Assembly: GCF_001053095.1 (NCBI RefSeq)
Contig: NZ_CGBP01000027.1
Coordinates: forward strand, 1-60,065
DNA length: 60,065 nucleotides
Direction: 5' to 3'
Origin: Yersinia similis
GTDB lineage: Bacteria; Pseudomonadota; Gammaproteobacteria; Enterobacterales; Enterobacteriaceae
Shown here: in pieces, positions 45,803 through 54,892 of the stretch
How positions within the stretch are numbered: position 1 is the first letter of the stretch
Layout of the letters: every line of letters starts with the position of its first letter
Translations under genes and position numbers: made by a program
Notes under the pieces: generated by a model
What the model was told of the DNA's origin: nothing
Databases searched by the model: none
What the model saw: the letters and a program-made list of their open reading frames with translations, nothing else

Positions 45803-47333
45803 AAAGACTTGGCAGTAGTTTTGCTGGCATCAACTCATTCATATGACGCTGTGCAATAAGCTGGCTAGCAACTTCAATATCGGGGGCAAAGAAACGATCT
45901 TTATCGTAGTAAGTGACGTGCTGGCGTAATAGCTGACGGGCGGGTTCCAGTACGGCGGAAGTTCTCAGCCCTTTGCGCAAATCAAGCCCTTGACACGCTG
46001 CCAGCCACTCGATAGCCAGTATATTCCGTACATTTTCAGCCATCTCCCACAAGCGTTTACCCGCCCGAGGGGCCATAGAAACATGATCTTCCTGATTGGC
46101 AGAGGTTGGGATGCTATCGACACTGGCGGGGAATGCCAGCCCTTTATTTTCACTGGTTAACGCCGCAGCCGTAACCTGAGCAATCATAAAGCCAGAATTT
46201 ACGCCCCCGTTCTCTACCAGAAATGGGGGTAGCTGAGACATATGCTTATCCATCATCAACGAGATACGGCGCTCTGATAATGAGCCGATTTCTGCCAGCG
46301 CCAGCGCCAGATTGTCTGCAGCCATAGCAACCGGTTCAGCATGGAAATTCCCACCAGACAAGACATCACCCTGTTCAGCAAACACCAACGGGTTATCTGA
46401 AACGGCATTGGATTCAATAGCCAGCACCTCTGCCGCCTGACGTATTTGGGCTAAACATGCGCCCATCACCTGCGGCTGACAGCGTAAAGAGTATGGATCC
46501 TGCACTTTGTCACAATTCTTGTGTGATTCTGAGATTTCACTGCGCTCACCAAGCAGATGACGATAAGTGCTGGCAGCATCAATCTGCCCACGTTGGCCCC
46601 GAACGGCGTGAATACGGGCGTCGAATGGGCTACGGGATCCTAATGCTGCATCCACTGTCAAACAGCCAAACACCGAGGCAGCCGCATAGAGATCTTCGGC
46701 CTCAAACAGGCCACGCAACGCATAAGCGGCTGAGACTTGGGTGCCATTAAGTAGCGCCAAGCCCTCTTTCGCCGCCAATATGAGGGGCTGTAAACCCGCT
46801 TGCTCCAGTGCCGTGTGTGCAGGCAGCCACTCTCCCTGATAGCGGGCTTTACCTTCACCTAATAACAGCAAGCTCATATGTGCCAACGGGGCTAAATCGC
46901 CAGAAGCGCCCACCGATCCTTTTAACGGAATATGCGGATAAACCCCAGCATTGACCAAGGTAATCAGCGCCTGAATGACCTCCAGCCGAATACCGGAGAA
47001 ACCTCTCGCCAGGCTATTGATTTTCAGCACCATAATCAGACGTACAATCGCATCATCATTCGCCTCTCCCACTCCTGCGGCATGGGAGAGTACGATTGAA
47101 CGCTGTAAATTTTCCAGGTCTTCGGTGGCGATACGGGTAGAGGCCAACAAACCGAACCCGGTATTAATGCCATATGCCGTGCGCTTTTCTGCCAATATGG
47201 CTTGAACACAACCCACACTTTGCTGAATGGGTACATAGGCACTGCCATCCAACATGATATGTACGGGATGTTGGTAGACATGCCGTAAGTCAGCCAGCGT
47301 CATCTGACCAGGACACAGTGTTATTGTCTTCAT
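45801..47333 (-). CDS. hutH: histidine ammonia-lyase
   Basis: A 510-residue enzyme deaminating histidine to urocanate. The Ala-Ser-Gly triad (residues 143-145, in [16 protein letters not shown]) cyclises to the MIO cofactor. Other family landmarks are [20 protein letters not shown] and [14 protein letters not shown]. Its start overlaps the hutU stop by 4 bp (47330-47333), so HutU and HutH are translationally coupled. hutG, hutI and hutC are not in the window. Confidence 0.96.
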   Translation of the reverse strand: MKTITLCPGQMTLADLRHVYQHPVHIMLDGSAYVPIQQSVGCVQAILAEKRTAYGINTGFGLLASTRIATEDLENLQRSIVLSHAAGVGEANDDAIVRLIMVLKINSLARGFSGIRLEVIQALITLVNAGVYPHIPLKGSVGASGDLAPLAHMSLLLLGEGKARYQGEWLPAHTALEQAGLQPLILAAKEGLALLNGTQVSAAYALRGLFEAEDLYAAASVFGCLTVDAALGSRSPFDARIHAVRGQRGQIDAASTYRHLLGERSEISESHKNCDKVQDPYSLRCQPQVMGACLAQIRQAAEVLAIESNAVSDNPLVFAEQGDVLSGGNFHAEPVAMAADNLALALAEIGSLSERRISLMMDKHMSQLPPFLVENGGVNSGFMIAQVTAAALTSENKGLAFPASVDSIPTSANQEDHVSMAPRAGKRLWEMAENVRNILAIEWLAACQGLDLRKGLRTSAVLEPARQLLRQHVTYYDKDRFFAPDIEVASQLIAQRHMNELMPAKLLPSL

Positions 47334-49021
47334 GATTTTTTCCCTTGAGTTGCGGCAACCATTGGCAGGTTAAGTCGTTGCTCTTGCGCGCAATTAACCG
47401 CAATGTCATAACCCGCATCCGCATGGCGCATCACACCCGTGGCCGGATCGTTATGTAATACCCTGGCAATACGTTCAGCGGCTTCATCGCTGCCATCACA
47501 AACCACCACCATGCCTGAATGTTGCGAGAAGCCCATCCCTACGCCACCACCATGATGTAGTGATACCCATGTCGCACCACTGGCCGTATTCAGTAATGCA
47601 TTAAGCAGCGGCCAGTCAGACACAGCATCGGAGCCATCCTGCATCGCTTCAGTTTCACGGTTAGGGCTGGCAACCGATCCAGAATCCAGATGATCGCGGC
47701 CAATCACAACGGGCGCAGAGAGTTCGCCACTGCGCACCATTTCGTTAAATGCCAAACCCAATTTGGCACGCTGACCCAGACCAACCCAGCAGATACGTGC
47801 TGGCAACCCCTGAAAACTAATACGCTCACGCGCCATATCTAGCCAATGATGCAAATGTGCATCATCAGGAATCAATGCTTTGACCTTAGCATCGGTTTTA
47901 TAAATATCGTTTGGGTTACCCGACAACGCGACCCAGCGGAATGGGCCAATACCACGACAAAAAAGAGGACGAATATACGCCGGTACAAAACCGGGGAAAT
48001 CAAAGGCACGAATAACGCCCATATCGTAGGCCATTTGACGGATATTATTGCCGTAATCAAAGGTTGGAATACCCATATTGTGAAAGGCTAACATCGCTTC
48101 AACATGCTCCGCCATGGAGATTTTCGCGGCATTGATCACCAGCGCTGGCTCATGTTGAGCGCGTTGGCGATACTCTTCCCAATCCCAACCCTTCGGCAGA
48201 TAACCGTTCAATGGATCATGAGCACTGGTTTGGTCGGTGACCATATCAGGTCGAACGCCACGACGTACCAGCTCAGGTAAGATTTCAGCCGCATTGCCGC
48301 ACAGTGCAATAGAAACCGCGACACCTGTAGCGGTATATTTCTCAATGCGCGCTAAAGCATCATCCAGATCGGTTGCTTGCTCATCCACATAACGGGTTTT
48401 GAGACGAAAATCGATGCGGCTTTGTTGGCATTCGATGTTCAGAGAACATGCACCGGCTAACGTTGCGGCCAGCGGTTGCGCGCCGCCCATTCCTCCTAGC
48501 CCAGCAGTCAACACCCAACGCCCTTTCAGGCTACCGCCAAAATGCTGGCGACCCGCTTCAACAAAGGTTTCATAGGTACCCTGTACAATGCCTTGGCTAC
48601 CAATATAGATCCAACTACCCGCCGTCATCTGGCCATACATAGCCAGCCCCTTGGCGTCCAATTCATTAAAATGCTCCCAGTTAGCCCAATGAGGTACCAA
48701 ATTCGAGTTGGCAATCAGTACCCTAGGCGCATTACTGTGGGTTTTGAATACCCCGACAGGCTTACCCGATTGGATTAATAGAGTTTCGTCATCGTTCAAA
48801 TTGATCAGGCTTTCAACAATCTTGTCATAGCATTCCCAATTACGGGCCGCGCGACCAATACCGCCGTAGACCACTAATTCTTTGGGATTCTCAGCCACGT
48901 CAGGATCGAGGTTGTTCATCAGCATGCGTAGCGCGGCTTCAGTCAGCCAGCTTTTCGCTGTCAGCTGCGTACCCTGCGGAGCTCGAATCTCATTATCTCG
49001 GAATCTGTTTTGAGCAGTCAC
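47330..49021 (-). CDS. hutU: urocanate hydratase
   Basis: A 563-residue NAD-dependent enzyme converting urocanate to imidazolonepropionate. Landmarks are [39 protein letters not shown], the catalytic-region [28 protein letters not shown] and [19 protein letters not shown] choose the GTG at 49021 (protein begins [17 protein letters not shown]) because AGGA lies 6-7 nt upstream; the TTG at 49036 has no ribosome binding site. First gene of hutUH. A HutC-like palindrome lies about 70-85 bp upstream. Confidence 0.95.
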   Translation of the reverse strand: MTAQNRFRDNEIRAPQGTQLTAKSWLTEAALRMLMNNLDPDVAENPKELVVYGGIGRAARNWECYDKIVESLINLNDDETLLIQSGKPVGVFKTHSNAPRVLIANSNLVPHWANWEHFNELDAKGLAMYGQMTAGSWIYIGSQGIVQGTYETFVEAGRQHFGGSLKGRWVLTAGLGGMGGAQPLAATLAGACSLNIECQQSRIDFRLKTRYVDEQATDLDDALARIEKYTATGVAVSIALCGNAAEILPELVRRGVRPDMVTDQTSAHDPLNGYLPKGWDWEEYRQRAQHEPALVINAAKISMAEHVEAMLAFHNMGIPTFDYGNNIRQMAYDMGVIRAFDFPGFVPAYIRPLFCRGIGPFRWVALSGNPNDIYKTDAKVKALIPDDAHLHHWLDMARERISFQGLPARICWVGLGQRAKLGLAFNEMVRSGELSAPVVIGRDHLDSGSVASPNRETEAMQDGSDAVSDWPLLNALLNTASGATWVSLHHGGGVGMGFSQHSGMVVVCDGSDEAAERIARVLHNDPATGVMRHADAGYDIAVNCAQEQRLNLPMVAATQGKKS

Positions 49022-49091
49022 GGCAATTTCCTTCAACTAGTTTTTCAGGTATCAAATGACATTGCTCATCTTGAGCATTTATTAACATATA

Positions 49092-49105
49092 CTCGTATAG
49101 ACAAG
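49092..49105. promoter_or_regulatory. HutC-type operator upstream of hutU
   Basis: CTCGTATAGACAAG matches the palindrome CTTGTATATACAAG recognised by the GntR-family repressor HutC at 12 of 14 positions. It is 71-84 bp upstream of the hutU GTG. Urocanate would relieve repression. The repressor gene is elsewhere. Confidence 0.6.
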
Positions 49106-49692
49106 TACAATCAAGTTCAGAGAGAAAAACCAAATAACAACTTGAAATACAAAAATAAAAACAACAATAGTAAATTTAATCAATTAGTTATATTCACTAT
49201 TGTTTTGTATGAAGAGAAATTTAAAGGATTTTCGACATGGTTTAAACCGTAAAATCAGCATAAAATTGGTCTATATTTGCGCACCAAGTCACACATTATT
49301 CACATAAATTTTACATTAACAACCCGTGTTTGCGCGCTGCCCCGCAGCAGATTAGAGCGTATTCCATCGTATGTCTCATTGGTTTTATGGCGCGTGTACC
49401 TCATTGGAGCAGTAGTTTCCGCGCTGACACAACATCGAGAGGGAAGTTAATAAGATGAAATCATAAGAAATCTATTTTCACTTATTTATAATACGGTATC
49501 TTCTCAGGTGGTTTTATATAGATAAAAGTAAACTAATTAGGTAAAAAATACATCGAAATTATTAACATAAAAATAATGAACCTATCTATAGATAGCACTT
49601 TTAATAATTCAATAAATTAAATATTAATATTAATATTTACCCTCCGGTAAATTTATGTTTTATTGTGCATCTCTATAACAAAGGAGTGGATC
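49106..49692. other. AT-rich region between hutU and the PLP/ATP-grasp operon
   Basis: Nearly 590 bp between divergent transcription units. No open frame of substance and no riboswitch fold that I recognise. A perfect palindrome at 49635-49652 is the only clear structure. The strong AT bias begins here and continues through the next two genes. Confidence 0.3.
49635..49652. promoter_or_regulatory. palindrome upstream of the PLP-enzyme gene
   Basis: ATTTACC-CTCC-GGTAAAT, perfect 7-bp arms with a 4-bp spacer, 41-58 bp before the start codon at 49693. It may be an operator or a leader hairpin. It does not fit the Fur consensus. Confidence 0.45.
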
Positions 49693-50637
49693 ATGGAACT
49701 TAATGATATTGGTAACACTGAGCTTATTGAGCTAACAAGTTTATCAATAAACAATAATTCTCTTTTTTCTAAATGCGAATTAAACAATCCCACCGGCAGC
49801 CATAAAGACCGAACTTTTCTGTATATTATTAATTCATTGGAAGAAGAAAATAAAATAGCCCCCGGAATGACATTGATAGACTGTTCAACAGGGAATGGAG
49901 GTGCGGCACTGGCTTGGATTGGTCAAAAAAAAGGATATAAAGTTAAAATATTCATGCCTGAAGGTATGACTGAAGAACGCAAAGAACAGATATATTCATT
50001 TGGTGGGGAAATTATCGAAACCCCCAAAGAAAGTTTTTTAAAGGGTGCTGTAGAGGCAGCAACCGAGTACTCAAATCACCAGAAAAATATATTTTTTCTC
50101 AATCAATCTGACACCACCTTAAATAAAGATGCCTGGCATAGTTGCGGAGAAGAAATTGTCATAAAAATGAATGAGATAAATAAAGAGCCTGATTATTTTA
50201 TTTGTTCAATCGGAACGGGAGGTACATTTTCAGGTATTGCGGAAATTTTGAAGAACGCCTACCCACGTATCCGCACGGTGGGTATTGAAGTTGATCAATC
50301 TGCCCCGATCTATTCACAGCGACACGGTCTTAATTTTCAGCATAAACATCATAATCTTATGGGGCTAGGTGCTGGCGTTATTTCAGTGAATACCCTTTTA
50401 GACCTGATCGATGAGGTAAGGGTTGTTAATGGAAAGGCGGCTTGGGAAAGGATGAAAAGCTTCATCGAAAAGGAGCGATTAGGGATTGGGCCAACCTGTG
50501 GCGCTAACTTGTTGATTACGGAGGACATCATGCAAGAAGTTAACGGGAAAGTTATTGTCACCCTATTCTTTGATAGTGCATGGAAATATAAAAGTCGCTG
50601 GAATGGAGTCTACCCTGGATATAAGGAAACCCAATGA
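49693..50637 (+). CDS. PLP-dependent cysteine synthase/beta-substitution family enzyme
   Basis: A 314-residue fold-type II PLP enzyme. The Schiff-base lysine is in NPTGSHKDRTF (Lys38), the Asn/Ser substrate loop is CSTGNGGAALAW, and the phosphate-binding glycines are GTGGTFSG. It is of cysteine-synthase/cystathionine-synthase size but lacks any C-terminal CBS domain. The family makes beta-substituted alanines from O-acetyl- or O-phosphoserine, so the product could be a non-protein amino acid. The start is set by AGGAG 7 nt before ATG; a frame from 49663 lacks this. Its stop overlaps the next start (ATGA), so it is translated with the phosphoribosyltransferase-like gene. The gene is strongly AT-rich compared with hut, suggesting acquisition. 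The true substrate is not deducible. Confidence 0.8.
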   Translation: MELNDIGNTELIELTSLSINNNSLFSKCELNNPTGSHKDRTFLYIINSLEEENKIAPGMTLIDCSTGNGGAALAWIGQKKGYKVKIFMPEGMTEERKEQIYSFGGEIIETPKESFLKGAVEAATEYSNHQKNIFFLNQSDTTLNKDAWHSCGEEIVIKMNEINKEPDYFICSIGTGGTFSGIAEILKNAYPRIRTVGIEVDQSAPIYSQRHGLNFQHKHHNLMGLGAGVISVNTLLDLIDEVRVVNGKAAWERMKSFIEKERLGIGPTCGANLLITEDIMQEVNGKVIVTLFFDSAWKYKSRWNGVYPGYKETQ

Positions 50638-51200
50638 TTTTACTAAAGAATGTGTATAAAAATGCTCAGGTAGTGAACTCAGGAAAAGCATTAACCACCG
50701 TCAATGAATTTACAGACCAGTTGCCCGCCCTCAGACCAGCAGTCTTGATAGAAGTCGCACATAAAGTCATACAAATTATAGATATGGATATCGATAAAAT
50801 CGTGACAGAAGAAGATAAAGGTGCCCCCCTCGCTACTGCTGTTTCCTTGTTATCAGGCAAGCCATTGGCGATGGCTCGTTGGTATCCATATAGTCTTAAT
50901 GAGTTAAATAACAATGTTGTAAATATTTCATCTGAATATTTTGAAGGTGTAATGTACCTTAATGGCATATCTGCTGGTGACCGTGTCGCTATTATAGATG
51001 ATACTTTGAGTACCGGGGGTACGGTTATCTCGCTCATTAAAGCAATACAGAATGCTGGCGGAATAATTAAGGATGTTATTTGTGCTGTAGAAAAAATCCA
51101 AAACAATGGTAAACACAACATATTTACACAAACAGGTATTAACGTTAAGACACTAATGAAAATCAGTGTTAAACCTCATGGGGTCGATATCATTGAGTGA
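50634..51200 (+). CDS. purine phosphoribosyltransferase-like protein
   Basis: A 188-residue type I PRTase. The 13-residue PRPP motif is clear (VAIIDDTLSTGGTV, with the adjacent acidic pair), and an upstream flexible loop region contains EEDKGAPLATAVSLLSGKP, similar to adenine/xanthine phosphoribosyltransferases. True apt and gpt genes normally stand elsewhere, so this is a specialised copy. It overlaps the PLP-enzyme gene by 4 bp. It might supply or release a nucleobase for the neighbouring enzyme, or ribosylate a pathway intermediate; both ideas are speculative. Confidence 0.78.
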   Translation: MILLKNVYKNAQVVNSGKALTTVNEFTDQLPALRPAVLIEVAHKVIQIIDMDIDKIVTEEDKGAPLATAVSLLSGKPLAMARWYPYSLNELNNNVVNISSEYFEGVMYLNGISAGDRVAIIDDTLSTGGTVISLIKAIQNAGGIIKDVICAVEKIQNNGKHNIFTQTGINVKTLMKISVKPHGVDIIE

Positions 51201-51280
51201 AATAAAAAATCACATCATTACAACAGTTACTGGTTAAAAAACACATTATATAAAATTAATCAGTAAGATAAGGAAGTACT

Positions 51281-52210
51281 ATGCATGCTTATAGTGGAAT
51301 AGGTTACGGCGTTATTTTTTGTCTGATCAGTGCGGCCTTCGATGTCTATGTCGGTTATATCACTCAATCAATAAGTCCTGCTGTTATTATTCTCTACTGT
51401 TTTATATCATCTGCAATAGTCTTTCTTCTATTCAGTATATTCAAACAGGGTATTGCTGTTTTTTATAAAGCCAAAGCCAATCTACCATTACTGATCTTGA
51501 CTAATGTTGCAGTGTTACTGAATTGGGGTGGGCTTATTGTCTCACTGCGCTATCTTGAACCTGCCATTGTAGGGATAGCATCGGTTGCCTGTGGACCAGC
51601 AATAACCACGATCATCTCCCGATGTATAGATAATAGGAATGGAAAAAATAGTGGGTTAGAATTCATTATTTCTTGGCTAATTATGGTTGGTGTCATCCTG
51701 ATGTTATTTAACTCGCTGATGGGGAAAAGCGGTGTTACGACAACAACGGCAGATGAGCGTCTAATCGGAATTATATGTGTCATCCTCAGTGCGTTAGGCA
51801 CGGTTACATATACCTTTATCTCTCGTGAGTTATACCAGCGGCAGTGGGAAACTTATGAAATATTAGGGTTTAGAAATATGCTGATGCTACTGATTGCGGT
51901 GGTTTATTGTCTTTATGCTGATGTCCCATTGAGCATTAATATGCGCCTTGCCGCACCAATGGTACTTTTGGTGGTTATTGGTCACTTGCTTCCAATTTAC
52001 CTGATTCAAAACACTATAAAACGCTTACAACCTCTGCACGTGTCGCTGGTATTGCTGCTGCTTCCTGTTTTCACTCTTCTCCTGCAATATTTTGACACCA
52101 GAGTTGAAGTTTCCTTCGACAGCATTGCCGCCGTTAGCATTATTGCCATTCTGTTATTTATTCTCGGCATAAACAAAATTATTGGGAACCCAAAAACAAG
52201 AGGGGAATAA
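51281..52210 (+). CDS. DMT superfamily (EamA) transporter
   Basis: A 309-residue protein with ten membrane segments in two repeats: for example VIFCLISAAFDVYVGYIT in the first half and RLIGIICVILSALGTVTYTFISREL in the second. EamA proteins usually export amino acids or small metabolites. AAGGAAG lies 5-6 nt before the ATG; 80 bp follow the PRTase gene, and 1 bp separates it from the ATP-grasp gene. Its place inside a biosynthetic set suggests it exports the product or a precursor. Confidence 0.8.
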   Translation: MHAYSGIGYGVIFCLISAAFDVYVGYITQSISPAVIILYCFISSAIVFLLFSIFKQGIAVFYKAKANLPLLILTNVAVLLNWGGLIVSLRYLEPAIVGIASVACGPAITTIISRCIDNRNGKNSGLEFIISWLIMVGVILMLFNSLMGKSGVTTTTADERLIGIICVILSALGTVTYTFISRELYQRQWETYEILGFRNMLMLLIAVVYCLYADVPLSINMRLAAPMVLLVVIGHLLPIYLIQNTIKRLQPLHVSLVLLLLPVFTLLLQYFDTRVEVSFDSIAAVSIIAILLFILGINKIIGNPKTRGE

Positions 52211-52211
52211 C

Positions 52212-53456
52212 ATGAAAAAAATCATTGTGGTAGACGGATTTTCTTCCGGTAAATTTGTGGCTATGAAGCTGTATGAAATGGGGTGTGAGCTTATTCATAT
52301 CGCATCGCGCTGTGATTTGGATAGTTATTACTATGCAGGCTTCGATGAAACAATCTATCGTCAGCAACATATCAATAAGCACATTGATGACACTATCGAA
52401 TTTGTACGCCAACTTGGTGCCGACGCGGTTATTGCTGGGGCTGAGAGTGGTGTCCTGCTGGCTGATCGGCTTAATCATGAACTGGGCTTATGCTATAGGA
52501 ACGCCTTTGTCACCTCATCTGCCCGTCGTAATAAATATGAGATGATCAATGCCTTGGCTAACGCAGGATTATCGGCTGCCAGACAGATTGATACCGCTGA
52601 CTGGGAGGATGCCAGCGCATGGCTTGATACTCACGCAACATGGCCTGTCGTCTTAAAACCACTTGAGAGCGCAGGCTCAGATGGTGTCTTTATTTGCCAA
52701 GATAAACAGAGTGCGTATCACGCTTTTTTGGCTATTCTCGGTACCGCGAATAAGCTTAGTCTGGTCAATGAAAGTGTATTATTGCAGGAGTTTCTTGATG
52801 GCACCGAATACGTTGTCAATTTCGTTTCGTTAGATGGTGAACCGTTGGTCACTGAAATCGTTCGCTACCATAAAAGAAGGCTCCCATCAGGCAGCGTTAT
52901 TTACGATATTGACGAACTTCTCGATTGCACAAGCCCGGAGTATCAACCTCTGGTGGATTACACCAAACAAGCCGCTTTGGTTCTGGGGATCAAAAATGGC
53001 CCTAGCCATGCAGAGGTGATGATGACCTCCGGTGGCCCAGTTCTGGTTGAGATTGCCGCCAGAACTGATGGAATTTTACACCCTGACGTCGCCGCCGTAA
53101 CAACCGGCTTTGGTCAACTGGTAGCCTTCGCCCAATCGCTTGCAGATCCAGACGGGTTCAGACAAACACTCAAAAAAGAGAGTTATCAGCTCAATGCTCA
53201 TTCTTTTAATGTGTGCTTAATCAATCAGGCCGCTGGAGTGTTCTCAGCCAAACATTTTGAACGTGAATTACAACGCCTGCCCTCATATAAAAAGTCAGTT
53301 TATTACGTCAATGAGGGGGACAATATTGAAGTGACAAAAAATGTATTCAGCCAACCCGGAACGGTTTATCTGGTTCATAAAAGCAAAGAGCAGCTCTGGC
53401 AAGATTATGCATCTATCAGGAAAATGGAATCTGATAGATTCTACTGCCATAAGTAA
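52212..53456 (+). CDS. ATP-grasp ligase (amino-acid/peptide ligase type)
   Basis: A 414-residue carboxylate-amine ligase. An N-terminal Rossmann-like domain (IIVVDGFSSGKFVAMKLYEMG) precedes the ATP-grasp domain with WPVVLKPLESAGSDGVFIC (ATP-binding Lys and Gly loop), LLQEFLDGTEYVVNFVSLDGE, and the metal-binding C-terminal motif PSHAEVMMTSGGPVLVEIAARTDG. The layout resembles L-amino-acid ligases such as those for bacilysin or dapdiamide-type dipeptides, not the purine enzymes. AGGGG lies 7 nt before the ATG. Base composition is closer to the genome average than in the first two genes. It probably joins the PLP-derived amino acid to a second molecule through an acyl phosphate; partners are unknown. 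Confidence 0.82.
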   Translation: MKKIIVVDGFSSGKFVAMKLYEMGCELIHIASRCDLDSYYYAGFDETIYRQQHINKHIDDTIEFVRQLGADAVIAGAESGVLLADRLNHELGLCYRNAFVTSSARRNKYEMINALANAGLSAARQIDTADWEDASAWLDTHATWPVVLKPLESAGSDGVFICQDKQSAYHAFLAILGTANKLSLVNESVLLQEFLDGTEYVVNFVSLDGEPLVTEIVRYHKRRLPSGSVIYDIDELLDCTSPEYQPLVDYTKQAALVLGIKNGPSHAEVMMTSGGPVLVEIAARTDGILHPDVAAVTTGFGQLVAFAQSLADPDGFRQTLKKESYQLNAHSFNVCLINQAAGVFSAKHFERELQRLPSYKKSVYYVNEGDNIEVTKNVFSQPGTVYLVHKSKEQLWQDYASIRKMESDRFYCHK

Positions 53457-53511
53457 TCAAAGGCTGATATCTCATTCACCCTTGATGTCAGACACAGCGA
53501 TACGGTCATAG

Positions 53512-53561
53512 ATATAGTAATGCGGGTATATATAGTAATGCGGGTATATATAGCAACGTGG
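53512..53561. repeat. 18-bp tandem repeat downstream of the ATP-grasp gene
   Basis: ATATAGTAATGCGGGTAT at 53512 and again at 53530, then a partial third unit (ATATAGCAACGTGG). About 2.7 copies between the biosynthetic genes and the iron importer. Confidence 0.8.
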
Positions 53562-53574
53562 CATAAATACTGTT

Positions 53575-53597
53575 CAAATCGGTTCCCAACCGATTTG
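53575..53597. terminator. 10-bp perfect hairpin after the biosynthetic operon
   Basis: CAAATCGGTT, loop CCC, AACCGATTTG: a compact and very stable stem about 120 bp past the ATP-grasp stop. No U-tract follows on plus, so an intrinsic terminator is only possible. It continues into an ERIC-end remnant. Confidence 0.45.
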
Positions 53598-53643
53598 TAT
53601 CTCCCTTGTCGCCTTCCTGAAACTCGAATTATTTTGGCTATAC
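53598..53643. repeat. ERIC-like end fragment
   Basis: CCTGAAACTCGAATTATTTTGG followed by CTATA matches the right end of the element at 19278-19401 (CCTGCAACTCGAATTATTTTGG, then GTATA) with two differences. The rest of the element is missing or replaced by the preceding hairpin. Confidence 0.55.
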
Positions 53644-53867
53644 ATCAAGATGATGTGAAAATTCATAATTTATCCATAATCTTGAAGTAACGTCACTGGC
53701 ACAGTTGAATTTTTTATTTTTAAGTAAATACAATATGTTAAATTCACTTTCTCGGTGTATTAACCCCACATAATGTGTTTAACCCTGCTCTGGCACTGTC
53801 AATTCATCAAAAGGGCAGATTGCGTTATCTGTTCATCACAAGCATTGATAGGTATCATCCTGGGATT

Positions 53868-53886
53868 GGTAATAAAAATCATTAGC
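53868..53886. promoter_or_regulatory. Fur box upstream of the iron ABC importer
   Basis: GGTAATAAAAATCATTAGC matches the 19-bp Fur consensus GATAATGATAATCATTATC at 15 positions. It lies 44-62 bp before the start codon of the binding-protein gene, so iron-replete repression of the operon is expected. Confidence 0.75.
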
Positions 53887-53929
53887 ATTACTGGTGCTGA
53901 TTTCTGCATTCCACTTCTCAGGAGAGAAA

Positions 53930-54883
53930 ATGCGATTACGTTTAGCTTTATTTTCGTCATTACTGGTAGCAACCTTTGCCATAACAGGCTGTGATCAGTC
54001 GTCAGCAACACCTGACAATGCAGCAACAATCAGTATTGAACATGCGCAGGGAACAACTCTGGTTCCGCTGAACCCACAAAAAGTCGTCATACTGAACCCA
54101 TCAGTGCTGGATAACGCGGACGCCCTACACATCACGGTGGCCGGTGTTCCACAGACCAGCACACATCTACCGGCATTTTTATCCAAGTACAGCGGCCCTG
54201 AGTATATGAATACTGGGACACTGTTTGAACCGGATTATGAGGCACTCAGTCAGGCTAAACCTGACCTGATCATCGCTGGCGGGCGTGCTCAAGATGCTTA
54301 TGACAAACTCAGTGCTATCGCTCCAACTATCGCGCTTGATGTTGATACTCAGCACTTTACCCAGAGCCTTACCCAACGTACCGAGCAACTGGCCTCAATA
54401 TTTGGCAAAGAAGAAGAAGCCAAAACTCTGCTTGGTAATTTCTCATCACAGGTAAACGCGATAAAGCAGAAATCGGCTAACGCTGGCTCGGCAATGGTAT
54501 TGATGATCAGCGGTGGAAAAATGTCGGCTTACACCCCCGGTTCCCGTTTTGGTTTTATTTTTGACGAACTGGGGTTCACACCTGCGGCCACCTTTGCTGA
54601 ATCAGGCCGCCACGGAAATGTGGTGACATCAGAATTCATTCTTAATGCTAATCCTGACTGGCTGTTCGTCCTTGACCGCGACAATGCGATTGGCCGGACT
54701 GAAGGGCAATCCGCACAACAGGTCCTCGATAACCCGCTGATCCATAAAACTAAAGCATGGAAAAACGATCGCATTGTTTATCTCGATTCTGCCTCACTTT
54801 ATATTGCCGGGGGCGTGCAGAGTTATACACAGCTGATGGATAAGGTGAGTGCAATTCTGGATAAACCAGTATCAGCGCAGTAA
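53930..54883 (+). CDS. siderophore ABC transporter substrate-binding lipoprotein
   Basis: A 317-residue class III binding protein with a lipoprotein signal (LVATFAITGC, lipobox Cys21). Two lobes joined by a long helix are indicated by VVILNPSVLDNADAL, PDLIIAGGRAQDAYDKL and GSRFGFIFDELGFTP. It resembles the FatB/CeuE/YclQ subgroup that binds catecholate or mixed ferric siderophores. I start at 53930 because GGAG lies 6-7 nt upstream. It is the first of four genes, with permeases and ATPase following in tight order, under a Fur box. No TonB-dependent receptor lies nearby. Confidence 0.85.
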   Translation: MRLRLALFSSLLVATFAITGCDQSSATPDNAATISIEHAQGTTLVPLNPQKVVILNPSVLDNADALHITVAGVPQTSTHLPAFLSKYSGPEYMNTGTLFEPDYEALSQAKPDLIIAGGRAQDAYDKLSAIAPTIALDVDTQHFTQSLTQRTEQLASIFGKEEEAKTLLGNFSSQVNAIKQKSANAGSAMVLMISGGKMSAYTPGSRFGFIFDELGFTPAATFAESGRHGNVVTSEFILNANPDWLFVLDRDNAIGRTEGQSAQQVLDNPLIHKTKAWKNDRIVYLDSASLYIAGGVQSYTQLMDKVSAILDKPVSAQ

Positions 54884-54892
54884 TTTTCATTC

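Noticed and set aside
50634-51200. Genuine housekeeping adenine phosphoribosyltransferase
   Set aside because: Overlap with a PLP-enzyme gene, AT-rich composition and divergent sequence outside the PRPP motif argue for a specialised paralogue.
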